Source: Notoacmeibacter sp. MSK16QG-6 (GTDB taxonomy: Bacteria > Pseudomonadota > Alphaproteobacteria > Rhizobiales > Rhizobiaceae). Taken from it: DNA of 64,000 nucleotides. The notes below the pieces were generated by a model that made no database searches, was not told the origin of the DNA, and saw only the letters and a program-made list of their open reading frames with translations. A program made the position numbers and the translations under genes. Below, piece by piece: positions 42,547-51,796 of this stretch (its first letter is position 1; every line of letters begins with the position of its first letter). The stretch covers positions 1 to 64,000 of the forward strand of contig NZ_JAMYXM010000007.1 in the NCBI RefSeq assembly GCF_024158145.1. Reading direction: 5' to 3'.

Positions 42547-43607
42547 TGATTGACGACCTTCTTCATGGCCTGGCGGCCTTGCAATGCATCCGCCAGGGCT
42601 TGCAATGGGAGAACCTGTTGCGCGGCTCCGCATTCGGCCGCAACGCGAGGCATGCCGTAAACCAGGCTCGTCGCCTGGTCCTGAGCAAAGGTTCGTGCGC
42701 CGGCCTGACGCAGGCTCAGGAGCCCCTGCGCGCCGTCAGCGCCCATTCCGGTGAGCACGGCGGCGCTGATGGAGAAATTGCTCAGTGCGGCGAGCGAGCG
42801 GAACATTTCGTCGACCGCCGGCCTGTGACCCTGCACGGGGTCGCCCTCTACGATATGGCAGGTCAGCGCGCTGCGCCCGCGAATATGCAGATGCCCGACC
42901 TCGCCGGGGGCCAGATAGACACAACCAGTTTTTAATGTTTCTCCGTCTTCTGCCACTTTCAGATGGGGCTGTATGGCGCGGTCCAGACGCGCGGCCAGCC
43001 CATTGGAAAAACGGCCCGGCAGATGCTGCGTGATGACGGTCGGGGGACAATCGGCAGCAAAGTCGCCAAGAATGGCTTCCAGTGCCTCGATGCCGCCGGT
43101 CGATGAGCCGAGAGCGATAATGTCTGGCGCAGAACCATTGGAAGCTTTAGGCGCGGCGGTGGGCGCAGGCTTGGCCGAGGCAAGGTGCGGCTTTGCTTTA
43201 TCGCCCTTCGCAACACCCATCAGACAGGCGTCGCGAACGGCCTGACGCATGGTCTGCATGGCTTGCTCGTCCGAAAGATTCGGCTTTGGCAGGCAGGCAT
43301 TGGCCCCAAGACGGAACGCTTCCGATGCGACAGGGCTACCCTCGGTTGCATGACCCGAGATCACGACGACCGGCATGGGCCGTAGTTTCATGATGCGCTT
43401 GAGAAACTCCAGCCCGTTCATGTTGGGCATTTCGAGGTCCAGCGTGATCGCATCGGGATTGAGCGCCTTGATCTGGTCGCGCGCCTCGAACGGGTCGGCA
43501 GCGGTGCCGACGATTTGCAGCGATGGATCTTCCTTCAGGATCAGCGCAATCATCGATTGCATGATCGGCGAATCGTCGACGATGAGAACCTTGTAACGTT
43601 GTGTCAT
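42543..43607 (-). CDS. cheB: Chemoreceptor methylesterase CheB
   Basis: The protein of about 354 residues has an N-terminal receiver (VLIVDDSPIMQSMIALILKE, phospho-site LDLEMPNMNG) and a C-terminal esterase with the triad serine in LGSSTGGIEAL, histidine in TQHLPGRFSNG and aspartate in TGMGADGAQGL. A short A/P-rich linker joins them. The ATG at 43607 shares a base with the cheR stop (TGATG). Confidence 0.95.
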   Translation of the reverse strand: MTQRYKVLIVDDSPIMQSMIALILKEDPSLQIVGTAADPFEARDQIKALNPDAITLDLEMPNMNGLEFLKRIMKLRPMPVVVISGHATEGSPVASEAFRLGANACLPKPNLSDEQAMQTMRQAVRDACLMGVAKGDKAKPHLASAKPAPTAAPKASNGSAPDIIALGSSTGGIEALEAILGDFAADCPPTVITQHLPGRFSNGLAARLDRAIQPHLKVAEDGETLKTGCVYLAPGEVGHLHIRGRSALTCHIVEGDPVQGHRPAVDEMFRSLAALSNFSISAAVLTGMGADGAQGLLSLRQAGARTFAQDQATSLVYGMPRVAAECGAAQQVLPLQALADALQGRQAMKKVVNQ

Positions 43608-44464
43608 CAGGCCTGGCTCACTTTCTGAAATCCGGAAGGGCAGCATGGTTTGAATTTTTTCAGGACGGAGCCATGCAGCCGCTCCGAATGACCGAGATAG
43701 AGATACCCGTTCGGCTCCAGCATATCGGCGTACCGTTCCATTAGCTGCGCCTGCAGATCGTTCGGGAAATAGATCAGGACGTTGCGGCAGAAGATCGCCC
43801 GAAACCGGCGTTTCATCGGCCATTTGTCCTTCAGGTTGAGCGGATTGAACTGCACGAGCTTACGCAGGGCCTCGACCGGCTCCACGGTACCTCCGTTTTC
43901 CCTGAACCAGCGTTGGCGCAACTCTGGCGGAAGCTTGTCGCCCTCGGCTGCCGCATACTGACCGATCCGCGCCTTGCGAAGAATATCGGTGTCGATATCG
44001 GTGGCCAGAATGCGAAGATCGGCGCCGGCAAGGCTACCATTGGCGACGTCCAGAAGGGTCGCGCCCAGCGACAACGCCTCGCGGCCGTCCGAACTGCCTG
44101 CCGACCAGAAGCGCACGGGCTTGCCTGCCTTGGCGTCTGCGATGGCGGCTGCCGCGACATGATCGCGTATATGCTCGAAGTGATGCGGCTCGCGCCAGAA
44201 ATCGGTGACATTGGTCGTCACCGCGCAGATCATCGAATGGCATTCATCGGCGCCATCCTGCGAGGCGATAAGCCTGGCATAATCCTCATATGAACCGCAT
44301 TTAAGCGCGCGCAGCCGCCGCGCCAACCGGCCAGAGACCAGTTCGCGCTTGCTTTCCGACAGTTCGATTCCCGCCCGTTCCGATACGATCCGACGGATCG
44401 TATCGAACGCTTCGGCGGTCAACCGCGGTGCCGCAAGGACTTCAGCAGGCGCAGGCAGGCTCAT
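43607..44464 (-). CDS. cheR: Chemoreceptor methyltransferase CheR
   Basis: The 285-residue protein has an N-terminal helical domain and a SAM domain with RFWSAGSSDGREALSLG, LRILATDIDTDILRKARIGQ and IFCRNVLIYFPNDLQAQLME. It methylates receptor glutamates. Start and stop are coupled to cheW and cheB. Confidence 0.95.
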   Translation of the reverse strand: MSLPAPAEVLAAPRLTAEAFDTIRRIVSERAGIELSESKRELVSGRLARRLRALKCGSYEDYARLIASQDGADECHSMICAVTTNVTDFWREPHHFEHIRDHVAAAAIADAKAGKPVRFWSAGSSDGREALSLGATLLDVANGSLAGADLRILATDIDTDILRKARIGQYAAAEGDKLPPELRQRWFRENGGTVEPVEALRKLVQFNPLNLKDKWPMKRRFRAIFCRNVLIYFPNDLQAQLMERYADMLEPNGYLYLGHSERLHGSVLKKFKPCCPSGFQKVSQA

Positions 44465-44919
44465 CAGGCAGCATCCTGCAAGGTCGTGGAGATGATGTTC
44501 TCCAGCAGCACTTCGCAGATGATCGCGTCTTCATGCAGAATGACCTGACGTAGATACTCCGCGCCGACCGGCGTATCCATATCCGGCAGATCGCGAATGT
44601 CGTCCGGCGCCACCTGAAGAATATCGGAAACGCTGTCGACCAGCATGCCGGCCATCCGGTCGCCCACCTGGGCCACGATCACGACGCTTTGCGGGCTGGG
44701 CTTGCAATCGCCAAGGCCGAACCGCGCCGAAACGTCGATGATCGGAAGGATGGTGCCGCGAAGATTGACGACACCGACCACATAGTCCGGGACGTGCGGC
44801 AGCTTTGTCGCATCGTTCCATCCGCGAATTTCGCGGATCGAGGTTATGTCGATGCAGAACTGACGTCCCTGCACCATGAAGGCGATGAATTCGCGTGTGC
44901 TGTGGTGATTTTCAGTCAT
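44464..44919 (-). CDS. cheW: Chemotaxis coupling protein CheW
   Basis: The 151-residue single CheW domain includes FCIDITSIREIRGW, VVGVVNLRGTILPIIDVSAR and QVGDRMAGMLVDSVSDILQV. It links receptors to CheA. The ATG overlaps the cheA stop by 4 bases. Confidence 0.95.
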   Translation of the reverse strand: MTENHHSTREFIAFMVQGRQFCIDITSIREIRGWNDATKLPHVPDYVVGVVNLRGTILPIIDVSARFGLGDCKPSPQSVVIVAQVGDRMAGMLVDSVSDILQVAPDDIRDLPDMDTPVGAEYLRQVILHEDAIICEVLLENIISTTLQDAA

Positions 44920-47108
44920 GCCACTGCCCTTTCCATAACGAGGACTGAACCGTTGTTTTGACGAAGTCCCAATGCCGTTTCGAGAATTTCATCGACATCG
45001 AGAATGAGTGCGATCCGCCCGGTGCCGAGAATGGTCGCGGCACTGACATCGGACACGCGGCCGAAATTGGCTTCCAGCGATTTGATGACGAACTGCTGCT
45101 GGCCGTCGAACTGATCCACAAGGAGAGCGGCCGACGCGCCAGACTGCGATTCGACGATCAGAAGCGTCGCTTTCTCCGGCATCTCGTCGATCGTGCGGAA
45201 ACCGAGCCGCGCGGCGATATTGATAACCGGGACAAGGGTATCGCGGACCTTTACGACCGGCTTGCCGCCAATATCGTGAACGTTCTCCTTGGCAACGCTG
45301 AGCGTTTCAAGAACACAGGAAAGCGGGACGATGAAGACCTCGTCCGCAGCCCGCACCACCATCCCGTCAAGAATAGCGAGCGTCAGCGGCAGGCTCAGCC
45401 GGATCTGCGTGCCATGGCCGGGATTGGAGCTGATCGAAACACGGCCGCCAAGCGCCTGGATCGACTGGCGGACGACATCCATGCCGACGCCGCGACCCGA
45501 GAGATCGGTGAGTTGCTCGGCAGTCGAAAAGCCGGGCGCGAAGATCAGATTGTCGATCTCGCTCTCGCTCAGCTCGGCGCCTGGCTCGATAATGCCTTTC
45601 TCGGTCGCCTTTTTGACAAGCCGCTCGCGGTTGAGCCCCGCGCCGTCATCCTCGACCGAAACGACGATCCGCCCGGACTGATGGCAGGCGGAAAGCTTGA
45701 TCGTGCCCTGTTCGTCCTTGCCCTTGGCGCGGCGGTCTTCCGGTGTTTCGATACCATGGTCGATAGCGTTTCGGATCATATGGGTCAGCGGATCGCTCAG
45801 CCCTTCGATCACGGTGGTGTCGACTTCCGTGTTCTCGCCTTCGAGGGCAAGAACGGCTTTCTTGCCGGTGTGACTGCACGCTTCGCGCACGATCCGCGAC
45901 ATACGCATGAAAACGGGTTTGACCGGCTGGGCGCGGATGGCCATCACGCTTTCCTGAATCTCGCGCATAAGACGCTCGATTTCGCGCAGCATGTTCTGCG
46001 AAGGCGAATCGCGATTGTCCATTTCCGTCGAAAGGCTCTGCGCGAGCATGGCCTGACTGATGACAGCTTCACCCATCAGGTTGATCAGTCGGTCGACGCG
46101 GTCAGATTCTACGCGGATCGTCGGTGAGGTCTTCAAGGTTGCCGGCTTGTCTTTCTGCGCGGGCGTCGGCTCCTTGGCCTCTCGCGAAGGCAAATTGGCT
46201 TCTGGCGATGGCAAAGTTTCGATCTCGGCGACGGGAGCGGTCACAGCCTCAAGAGCGATTTCTGGCTCTTCGCCCGTGCTTGTTTCGGCTTCATCGTCAT
46301 CGCCCTCGGCAGATTCGAAACCGGCCAGCAGATTGTCCAGATCGGGCATGTCGTCGGAAGCGCCGCCATCCGGAGCATCGATTGAATGGGTGATTTCGCA
46401 GTCGCCCTCGCACCATTCGATGATGTCCGAAACCTCGTCATCGGGCGACTCGGTCGTCAGGCGCAGAGTGAAGCAGAGATAGGTCTTCGTACTGTCGAAA
46501 CCGCTCAGATTGGGTACCTGGCTGCTATCGGTCTCGACGCTTAGCTCGCCGAGTTCAGACAGATTGCGGGCAAGCTTCTGGACATCGTTGCCGCGCTGAT
46601 AAAAGGCCAGCGTCGGCTTGATGTTGATCGTATGGGTCGTCCCGGCTGGTGCCGCCTCTTCAAGGGAAAGCGGCGTAAGATCGATTGGAACGGCGTCGAA
46701 TTCGATTTCCGGCTCCGGTTCGTCCGAAATATCGCCTGCGAAGGCTTCCGACAGCTTGGCGACAAAATCGCTCGTATCGGGAATTTCTCCGCCATCGCGC
46801 GTCGCAGCAATGACGTCGCTCAGCTGGTCGCAGGCCGACGCGATCAGATCGAGACGCGGGTCGCGACCTGGGTCCGGCTCGTTGCGGATGACATCGAGAC
46901 CGTTTTCAACTTTATGGGCGAACTCGACCAGCTCCGTGAAGCCGAACGCACCAGCGCCACCCTTGATGGAGTGGATCGCCCGAAAGATGGCATGGACACA
47001 ATCCACCTCTTCCGGATCGCTTTGCAGCGTCATGAAGCCCTGTTCGACTTCAGCGAGCTGGTCTGCGCACTCTTGAAAAAAGGTGACTTTGATGCTGTCC
47101 AGATCCAT
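44916..47108 (-). CDS. cheA: Chemotaxis histidine kinase CheA
   Basis: The 730-residue kinase carries P1 with the phospho-histidine in IFRAIHSIKGGAGAFGF, a long acidic P2/linker region (about 190-330), P3 dimerisation, P4 kinase (HMIRNAIDHGIETPEDRRAK then LSGRGVGMDVVRQSI), and the P5 CheW-like domain at the end. It is 14 bases after cheY1. Confidence 0.95.
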   Translation of the reverse strand: MDLDSIKVTFFQECADQLAEVEQGFMTLQSDPEEVDCVHAIFRAIHSIKGGAGAFGFTELVEFAHKVENGLDVIRNEPDPGRDPRLDLIASACDQLSDVIAATRDGGEIPDTSDFVAKLSEAFAGDISDEPEPEIEFDAVPIDLTPLSLEEAAPAGTTHTINIKPTLAFYQRGNDVQKLARNLSELGELSVETDSSQVPNLSGFDSTKTYLCFTLRLTTESPDDEVSDIIEWCEGDCEITHSIDAPDGGASDDMPDLDNLLAGFESAEGDDDEAETSTGEEPEIALEAVTAPVAEIETLPSPEANLPSREAKEPTPAQKDKPATLKTSPTIRVESDRVDRLINLMGEAVISQAMLAQSLSTEMDNRDSPSQNMLREIERLMREIQESVMAIRAQPVKPVFMRMSRIVREACSHTGKKAVLALEGENTEVDTTVIEGLSDPLTHMIRNAIDHGIETPEDRRAKGKDEQGTIKLSACHQSGRIVVSVEDDGAGLNRERLVKKATEKGIIEPGAELSESEIDNLIFAPGFSTAEQLTDLSGRGVGMDVVRQSIQALGGRVSISSNPGHGTQIRLSLPLTLAILDGMVVRAADEVFIVPLSCVLETLSVAKENVHDIGGKPVVKVRDTLVPVINIAARLGFRTIDEMPEKATLLIVESQSGASAALLVDQFDGQQQFVIKSLEANFGRVSDVSAATILGTGRIALILDVDEILETALGLRQNNGSVLVMERAVA

Positions 47109-47122
47109 TGACCCGTCTCCGA

Positions 47123-47488
47123 TCAGGCAAGAACGCGGTTGATAGCGGCCAGAAGTTTTTCTGGGCTGAAGGGTTTGACGATCCAGCCGGTTGCGCCAGC
47201 ATCACGGGCGCGCACCTTCTTTTCCTGGCTGGACTCCGTGGTCAGGACCAGGATGGGGGCGGCAGAGCTATTGGAGCCGCCGCGCACGGCGGAGATGAAG
47301 CCGTAGCCGTCGAGATTGGGCATGTTGATGTCGGTGATGATGACGTCCGGCTCGCAGCCTTCCAGCTTGGCCAGGCCGTCCTGACCGTCCTCGGCGGTTA
47401 CGACGTTGAAGCCTGCGCCTTTCAGGCACGCTTCCACGAGCTGTCTGATGGTCCGGGAATCGTCGACGGCGAGAATTGTTTGAGACAT
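47123..47488 (-). CDS. cheY1: Chemotaxis response regulator CheY1
   Basis: The 121-residue receiver has LAVDDSRTIRQL, the phospho-aspartate in ITDINMPNLDG, the threonine of VLTTESS and the lysine of VKPF. Position before cheA matches CheY1 of Sinorhizobium, a phosphate sink for CheY2. Start coupled to the upstream stop (TAATG). Confidence 0.93.
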   Translation of the reverse strand: MSQTILAVDDSRTIRQLVEACLKGAGFNVVTAEDGQDGLAKLEGCEPDVIITDINMPNLDGYGFISAVRGGSNSSAAPILVLTTESSQEKKVRARDAGATGWIVKPFSPEKLLAAINRVLA

Positions 47489-48189
47489 TAGTTCGCTCCT
47501 TCAATACGAAGAAAATCAATGGACAGACCGATACGGTCGAGTGAAGCGGTGAAGGGTTCCGACGGGTTCTCCCAATCCAGCGAGAATCCATCGTCGAGCC
47601 ATTGCTTCGAAGCGGCGATGGCGACTTCCAGACATGGTGTGTCGATGCGCGAGACGGCAGCGGCGTCGATTGTCAGATTAGTTCCGATCCGCTCCTGAAG
47701 GGTCGCGCGCAAATTCTCGGCCTGATCGAGATCGAGAATTTCCGGCAGCGCCAACCGACCGGGCGTTTCCGCGCCTTCGATCTGCACCTGAACATCGGGG
47801 CTGGCACTGACCGGTTCAGCGAGATCGGCGAATGGGTCGTCGCCATCATCGTCTGACCCTCCATCGATGGCCAGGTCGGCGAATGGATCGGCGCTTTGCC
47901 CGGTGCTTCCCATCGTGTCTTCGCTAGTCTCCGGTAGGGCATCGAGGTCCGGCAGAGGCAGTTCCTCTTCATCCCCCGACACCGGAGCGGCGAGGTCGTC
48001 GAGCGATGCAGAATCATCCATCGCTTCGAAGGCCGGAAGCTCTTCCATTTCCAGCGAGGGCGCGGCGTCATCAAGCGTCAGTCTTGCACTGTCATCCAGT
48101 GGCAAAACCTCGGTGAACTCAGCCGGCGCGACCGGCGTCTCCGGTTCCTCGACTGTGAGCGGGGTGAAGGCTTGCATATCGTCTTGCAT
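47488..48189 (-). CDS. cheS: STAS-domain protein in che operon, CheS-like with long acidic N-terminus
   Basis: The 233-residue protein has a C-terminal STAS domain (about residues 145-233; LALPEILDLDQAENLRATLQ, LTIDAAAVSRIDTPCLEVAI). The first 140 residues are acidic and low in complexity, rich in D, E, P, with repeats such as DPFADLAIDGG and DPFADLAEPVS. By place, between the receptor and cheY1, it corresponds to CheS, which binds CheA in Sinorhizobium. The long acidic part is unusual. Confidence 0.75.
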   Translation of the reverse strand: MQDDMQAFTPLTVEEPETPVAPAEFTEVLPLDDSARLTLDDAAPSLEMEELPAFEAMDDSASLDDLAAPVSGDEEELPLPDLDALPETSEDTMGSTGQSADPFADLAIDGGSDDDGDDPFADLAEPVSASPDVQVQIEGAETPGRLALPEILDLDQAENLRATLQERIGTNLTIDAAAVSRIDTPCLEVAIAASKQWLDDGFSLDWENPSEPFTASLDRIGLSIDFLRIEGAN

Positions 48190-49913
48190 CAGAATTCTTC
48201 CCAGTCCTCATCGATAGCCGCATTCCCAAGCGTCAGATTAGGCGCAAAGGATTTGGATGCCGCTGGCTCCTGCAACGGAACGGAACGCGAGGCTTGCGAC
48301 GCGGCTCTCTCGCTATCGGCATGGCGGTTCCGTTGTTTCGGCTCCTCCCTCCCCTGGCGCGCCAGATCGGCAAAGCGGGCCGTGTTTGCGCTCTTCAGAG
48401 CGGCGGCGGCAGACTTCAATTCATGACCGTCCGTCGCGGCGACAGAGCCACGGGCCGGGCGTTGAGGGGGCAGAGCGGCCTGCGGCCTCGCCGAACGACG
48501 CTGTGAAACCGAGCCGGTCTGCAAATCCTGCAGCAGAGCGGAAATTTCAGATGTATGGCTCTGAAGCGAATGGCTGGCGGCGGTAACCTCTTCCGCCATC
48601 GCCGCGTTCTGCTGCGTCATGCCATCCATCTCAACCGCGCTTTTGTTAAGCGTATCGAGCGCATGGGTCTGTTCCTGCGCGCTCTCGGTGATGGTCCCGA
48701 CATTCTGGCTGATATTCAGGACGTGATCGGAAATGCGCTTCAACGCCGATCCGGTCTGGTTGACGAGCCGCGAGCCGTCGGCGATCTGCTTCGTCGACTG
48801 GGTGATCAGGCTGGAAATCTCCCGCGCGGCGTTGGCCGAGCGCTGCGCCAGAGCGCGGACTTCCGACGCGACGACCGCGAAGCCCTGCCCCGCATCGCCC
48901 GCGCGCGCTGCTTCGACACCCGCGTTCAGAGCCAGAAGATTGGTCTGGAATGCGATCTCGTCGATGACGGTGATGATTTGATTGATCTTCGTGGCAGAAG
49001 TCTCGATCTGCTCCATCGCGCTCAGCGCTTCGTCGACGACCTGGCTGCTGGCTTCCGCATCCTGACGGGCGCTCGTCGCCACATTGCTCGTCTCTTCGAG
49101 CCGTGTAGCCGATGTCCGGACCTCGTCCACGACCGTTCCGAGCGTGGACACCGTCTCTTCGAGGGCGACAGCCTGGCGCTCCGTCCGCTTCGACAGATCG
49201 TCCGAGGCGCTGACGATTTCGCCGACGCCGGCGCCGAGGCCCTCGACGCTTTGGCTAACCTTGCTCAATGTGTCACGGATAAATATCTGGGCGGTCTCGA
49301 AGCTGTCCTTGAGCATGCCGATTTCGCCGGGGAACGAGATATCGAGAGAGTGCTGGAAGTTACCCCTGGCCAGTTCCTTGAGCGCTTCGTCCAATTCCGC
49401 CAATGCCACTCGACTTTCCTCGTCGAGGCCGGCGACTGGTGGCTCCTCGATTGGCGCGGGCTCAACCTCGACAACGGGTTCAGGAATGGGTTCGGGCTGA
49501 ACGAGCTTGCGCGCGATAGCGCCGATAACGTCGTCTCGCTCTAAAATTGTATCCAGTTTTCCTGACGGGCGCCCCGTTCTGGCAATCTCGCCGAGGCCTG
49601 CGAGAGGACGGACAAGTTCCCGTGGCAATCTGTGCGCCAGCGCAATCATGCTGGCGAGAGCAACACCCAGAAAGGTCAGGAAGGCGAACGGCAGCAAGGT
49701 CTGGCCCGGCATCTCGATCCCTGAAAAGGAGAGCGCGAACAGGCCAATAGCAATGCTTTGAGCAGCAAGTCCGGCAAAGATCAGCGTCGTGAACGGCCGA
49801 ACCACGGATGCCGCACATACGTCGTCTTCGGCGGGCATGGCCGCCACCGTCGAAACGGTCATGGAGAACCCCGAAACAATCTGGAGATCAGGAACATCCG
49901 CCCCAAAGGGCAT
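48189..49913 (-). CDS. Methyl-accepting chemotaxis protein heading the che operon (McpE-like)
   Basis: The protein of about 574 residues has two N-terminal membrane helices (FTTLIFAGLAAQSIAIGLFA and PFAFLTFLGVALASMIALAH) with almost no periplasmic loop, a HAMP-like region, and the signalling domain with VIDEIAFQTNLLALNAGVEA. The C-terminus EDWEEF resembles the NWETF pentapeptide that tethers CheR and CheB. Start is uncertain: in-frame TTG 49925, ATG 49913 and ATG 49862 all lack a strong ribosome site. Confidence 0.88.
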   Translation of the reverse strand: MPFGADVPDLQIVSGFSMTVSTVAAMPAEDDVCAASVVRPFTTLIFAGLAAQSIAIGLFALSFSGIEMPGQTLLPFAFLTFLGVALASMIALAHRLPRELVRPLAGLGEIARTGRPSGKLDTILERDDVIGAIARKLVQPEPIPEPVVEVEPAPIEEPPVAGLDEESRVALAELDEALKELARGNFQHSLDISFPGEIGMLKDSFETAQIFIRDTLSKVSQSVEGLGAGVGEIVSASDDLSKRTERQAVALEETVSTLGTVVDEVRTSATRLEETSNVATSARQDAEASSQVVDEALSAMEQIETSATKINQIITVIDEIAFQTNLLALNAGVEAARAGDAGQGFAVVASEVRALAQRSANAAREISSLITQSTKQIADGSRLVNQTGSALKRISDHVLNISQNVGTITESAQEQTHALDTLNKSAVEMDGMTQQNAAMAEEVTAASHSLQSHTSEISALLQDLQTGSVSQRRSARPQAALPPQRPARGSVAATDGHELKSAAAALKSANTARFADLARQGREEPKQRNRHADSERAASQASRSVPLQEPAASKSFAPNLTLGNAAIDEDWEEF

Positions 49914-50085
49914 CGGGATCGGCAATCATGCCACAAGCGTTCATCGTCACTCGCTCCCAGTGCGTCAGACGATAGGGGGATCGAGCTTAACCAGGAGTAA
50001 ACAGCTCGCGTAAAAGTCGCAGGAAGTTAACTGATCAGTCTCGCACAAACTTCCGCTTCTAGGCTTGCTGAAAAGGAGATGGTCG

Positions 50086-50511
50086 TTGAAGGTTTTGATC
50101 CCGGGTTTCGTGGCGATCTTTGCAGGCGCGTCGATTGCGTCCTTCGCAGCACTGCCGCCGGCGGCCGTCGATACGGCGGCCGAAGTCGAGTCGTCGGGCC
50201 AGCCATTCGAGGCTCGCAATGTGGCGGTGCCGCGCCGCGAGGGCGAAAAAACCGATGGCTATATTGTCGCGGATATCAGCGGCTTGCACGATGACGGCTT
50301 GAGCGCATCTGCCGCCACGGCATATGTGACAGCGGCGCTCGGACTTCTCGCCAGCACCCATCAGGTTCAGGATCTGGACCCCGACGTGGTCGCCCATCGC
50401 GGCCGTCTCGCCAAACGGATCATGGCGGCTCTCGATACGATGGGCCAGAGCGAAGCCATCCATTCCATCGAAGTCACCGATATCGGCTTCATCGCACGCG
50501 CCAAGGATTAG
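50086..50511 (+). CDS. Exported protein of unknown function next to che operon
   Basis: The protein of about 141 residues has an N-terminal signal peptide or anchor (MKVLIPGFVAIFAGASIASF). The TTG start at 50086 lies 6 bases after AAGGAGA. The body has EKTDGYIVADISGLHDDG, then a helical segment, then SIEVTDIGFIARAKD, a pattern that loosely recalls FliL-type beta domains. It is divergent from the chemoreceptor gene and upstream of flagellin, so a flagellar role is likely but unproven. Confidence 0.65.
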   Translation: MKVLIPGFVAIFAGASIASFAALPPAAVDTAAEVESSGQPFEARNVAVPRREGEKTDGYIVADISGLHDDGLSASAATAYVTAALGLLASTHQVQDLDPDVVAHRGRLAKRIMAALDTMGQSEAIHSIEVTDIGFIARAKD

Positions 50512-50548
50512 GCCGCACGCCTCGCGCAAGGTTGACCGGGTAGTTTGA

Positions 50549-50576
50549 TAAAGACGGCATGTGCCGTTGCCGAATC
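50549..50576 (+). promoter_or_regulatory. Possible sigma-28-like promoter upstream of flagellin
   Basis: TAAAGACG (50549-50556), a 12-base spacer, then GCCGAATC (50569-50576) resembles the flagellar sigma consensus TAAAGTTT-N11-GCCGATAA. It is about 150 bases upstream of the flagellin ATG. The match is partial. Confidence 0.3.
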
Positions 50577-50723
50577 GATCTGCGGCATGATGCCGAAAGC
50601 GGATCGGCTTGAGACTAGGCGGCCGGCGGCTTTCGAGCCGGGCATGAAGCCAACCGGTCGAGCTGGATGATCCAGCATGTCCTGAACGAAACGCGCCGAA
50701 GCGGTGCCAAAGAGACTGCTACA

Positions 50724-51656
50724 ATGACAAGTATCAGAACAAACTCTGCAGCCATGATAGCGCTGCGCACCCTGGAGACCACGAACAAGGCGCTGGAAGA
50801 CACACAAAAGCGCATTTCAACCGGCTATCGCGTCGCCGAAGCAGCCGACAATGCGGCTTACTGGTCCATCGCCACCGTCATGAAGTCGGACAAGGCGGCG
50901 CTCTCCACCGTTCAGGACGCACTTGGCCTCGGCACAGCCAAGATCGACGTTACCTACACGGCGATCAACTCGGCCATCGACGTCGTCGATTCGATCAAAT
51001 CCAAGCTTGTCGCGGCCCGCGAGCCGGGTGTCGACAAGGAGAAGATCCAGGACGAAATCAAGCAATTGCAAGAGCAATTGGTGGGTATTGCCGAGTCGGC
51101 CAGCTTCTCCGGCGAAAACTGGCTGAACATCGATTCCTCAGCCGCCGGGTATTCGTCCACCGAGGAGATCGTCTCGTCCTTCAACCGTACGGGCAGCACC
51201 GTCACGGTCGATACGATTGAGATCGACATCAGTACGCTCGCTTTGATGGACGCCAATACCACGGCTGGCAAGGACGGCTTGCTGGAGAAGGAAACGACGT
51301 CCGGTGTCGCGCCGACTGCGGTGACATTCTCGATCCTGACGCTCGATATCACTGCCGCGAACGTCACCGACGCAACGATCGACGACATGATCGATTTCGT
51401 TCACAGCGCCTTCACCGATCTGACAAACGGCGCATCCGACCTCGGCGCCATGAAGAGCCGCCTCGACATGCAGACCGACTTCGTCGCGACGCTGATCGAC
51501 GCCATGACGCGCGGTATTTCAGCGCTGATCGATGCGGATATGAGCGAAGAATCGACGCGTCTTCAGGCCCTCCAGACTCAGCAGCAGCTTGGCGTGCAGT
51601 CGCTGTCGATCGCCAATGCCTCGGCACAGAACATTCTGGCCCTCTTCCAGGGATAA
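50724..51656 (+). CDS. Flagellin
   Basis: The 310-residue flagellin has a conserved N-terminal D0/D1 region (NSAAMIALRTLETTNKALED, TQKRISTGYRVAEAADNAAY) and a C-terminal D1/D0 region (LQTQQQLGVQSLSIANASAQ then NILALFQG). The short variable middle (about 130-220) is T/D/S-rich. The ATG at 50724 is chosen since upstream codons are unlike flagellin. A strong terminator follows. It is monocistronic, as expected for a highly expressed filament gene. Confidence 0.95.
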   Translation: MTSIRTNSAAMIALRTLETTNKALEDTQKRISTGYRVAEAADNAAYWSIATVMKSDKAALSTVQDALGLGTAKIDVTYTAINSAIDVVDSIKSKLVAAREPGVDKEKIQDEIKQLQEQLVGIAESASFSGENWLNIDSSAAGYSSTEEIVSSFNRTGSTVTVDTIEIDISTLALMDANTTAGKDGLLEKETTSGVAPTAVTFSILTLDITAANVTDATIDDMIDFVHSAFTDLTNGASDLGAMKSRLDMQTDFVATLIDAMTRGISALIDADMSEESTRLQALQTQQQLGVQSLSIANASAQNILALFQG

Positions 51657-51692
51657 ACAGGCGACCCAGCCTTTTAATCTGACGAAAAGAGA

Positions 51693-51723
51693 AGACCCGG
51701 ATCGGCCACCGATCCGGGTCTTT
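51693..51723 (+). terminator. Rho-independent terminator of flagellin
   Basis: AGACCCGGATCGG (51693-51705) and CCGATCCGGGTCT (51709-51721) form a perfect 13-base stem with a 3-base loop, followed by TTCTTC. It is 37 bases after the flagellin stop. Confidence 0.88.
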
Positions 51724-51796
51724 CTTCGTCGGGCTGATTTTTAAAAGGCTCTGGCTTTCTGCCCGAGCCTTCGTCCACCTATCCAAGAGCAGCAGG

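Noticed and set aside
44958-46127. 389-codon open frame on the + strand
   Set aside because: Antisense to cheA; no recognisable sequence.
48555-49544. 329-codon open frame on the + strand
   Set aside because: Antisense to the chemoreceptor gene; mirrors its codon pattern.
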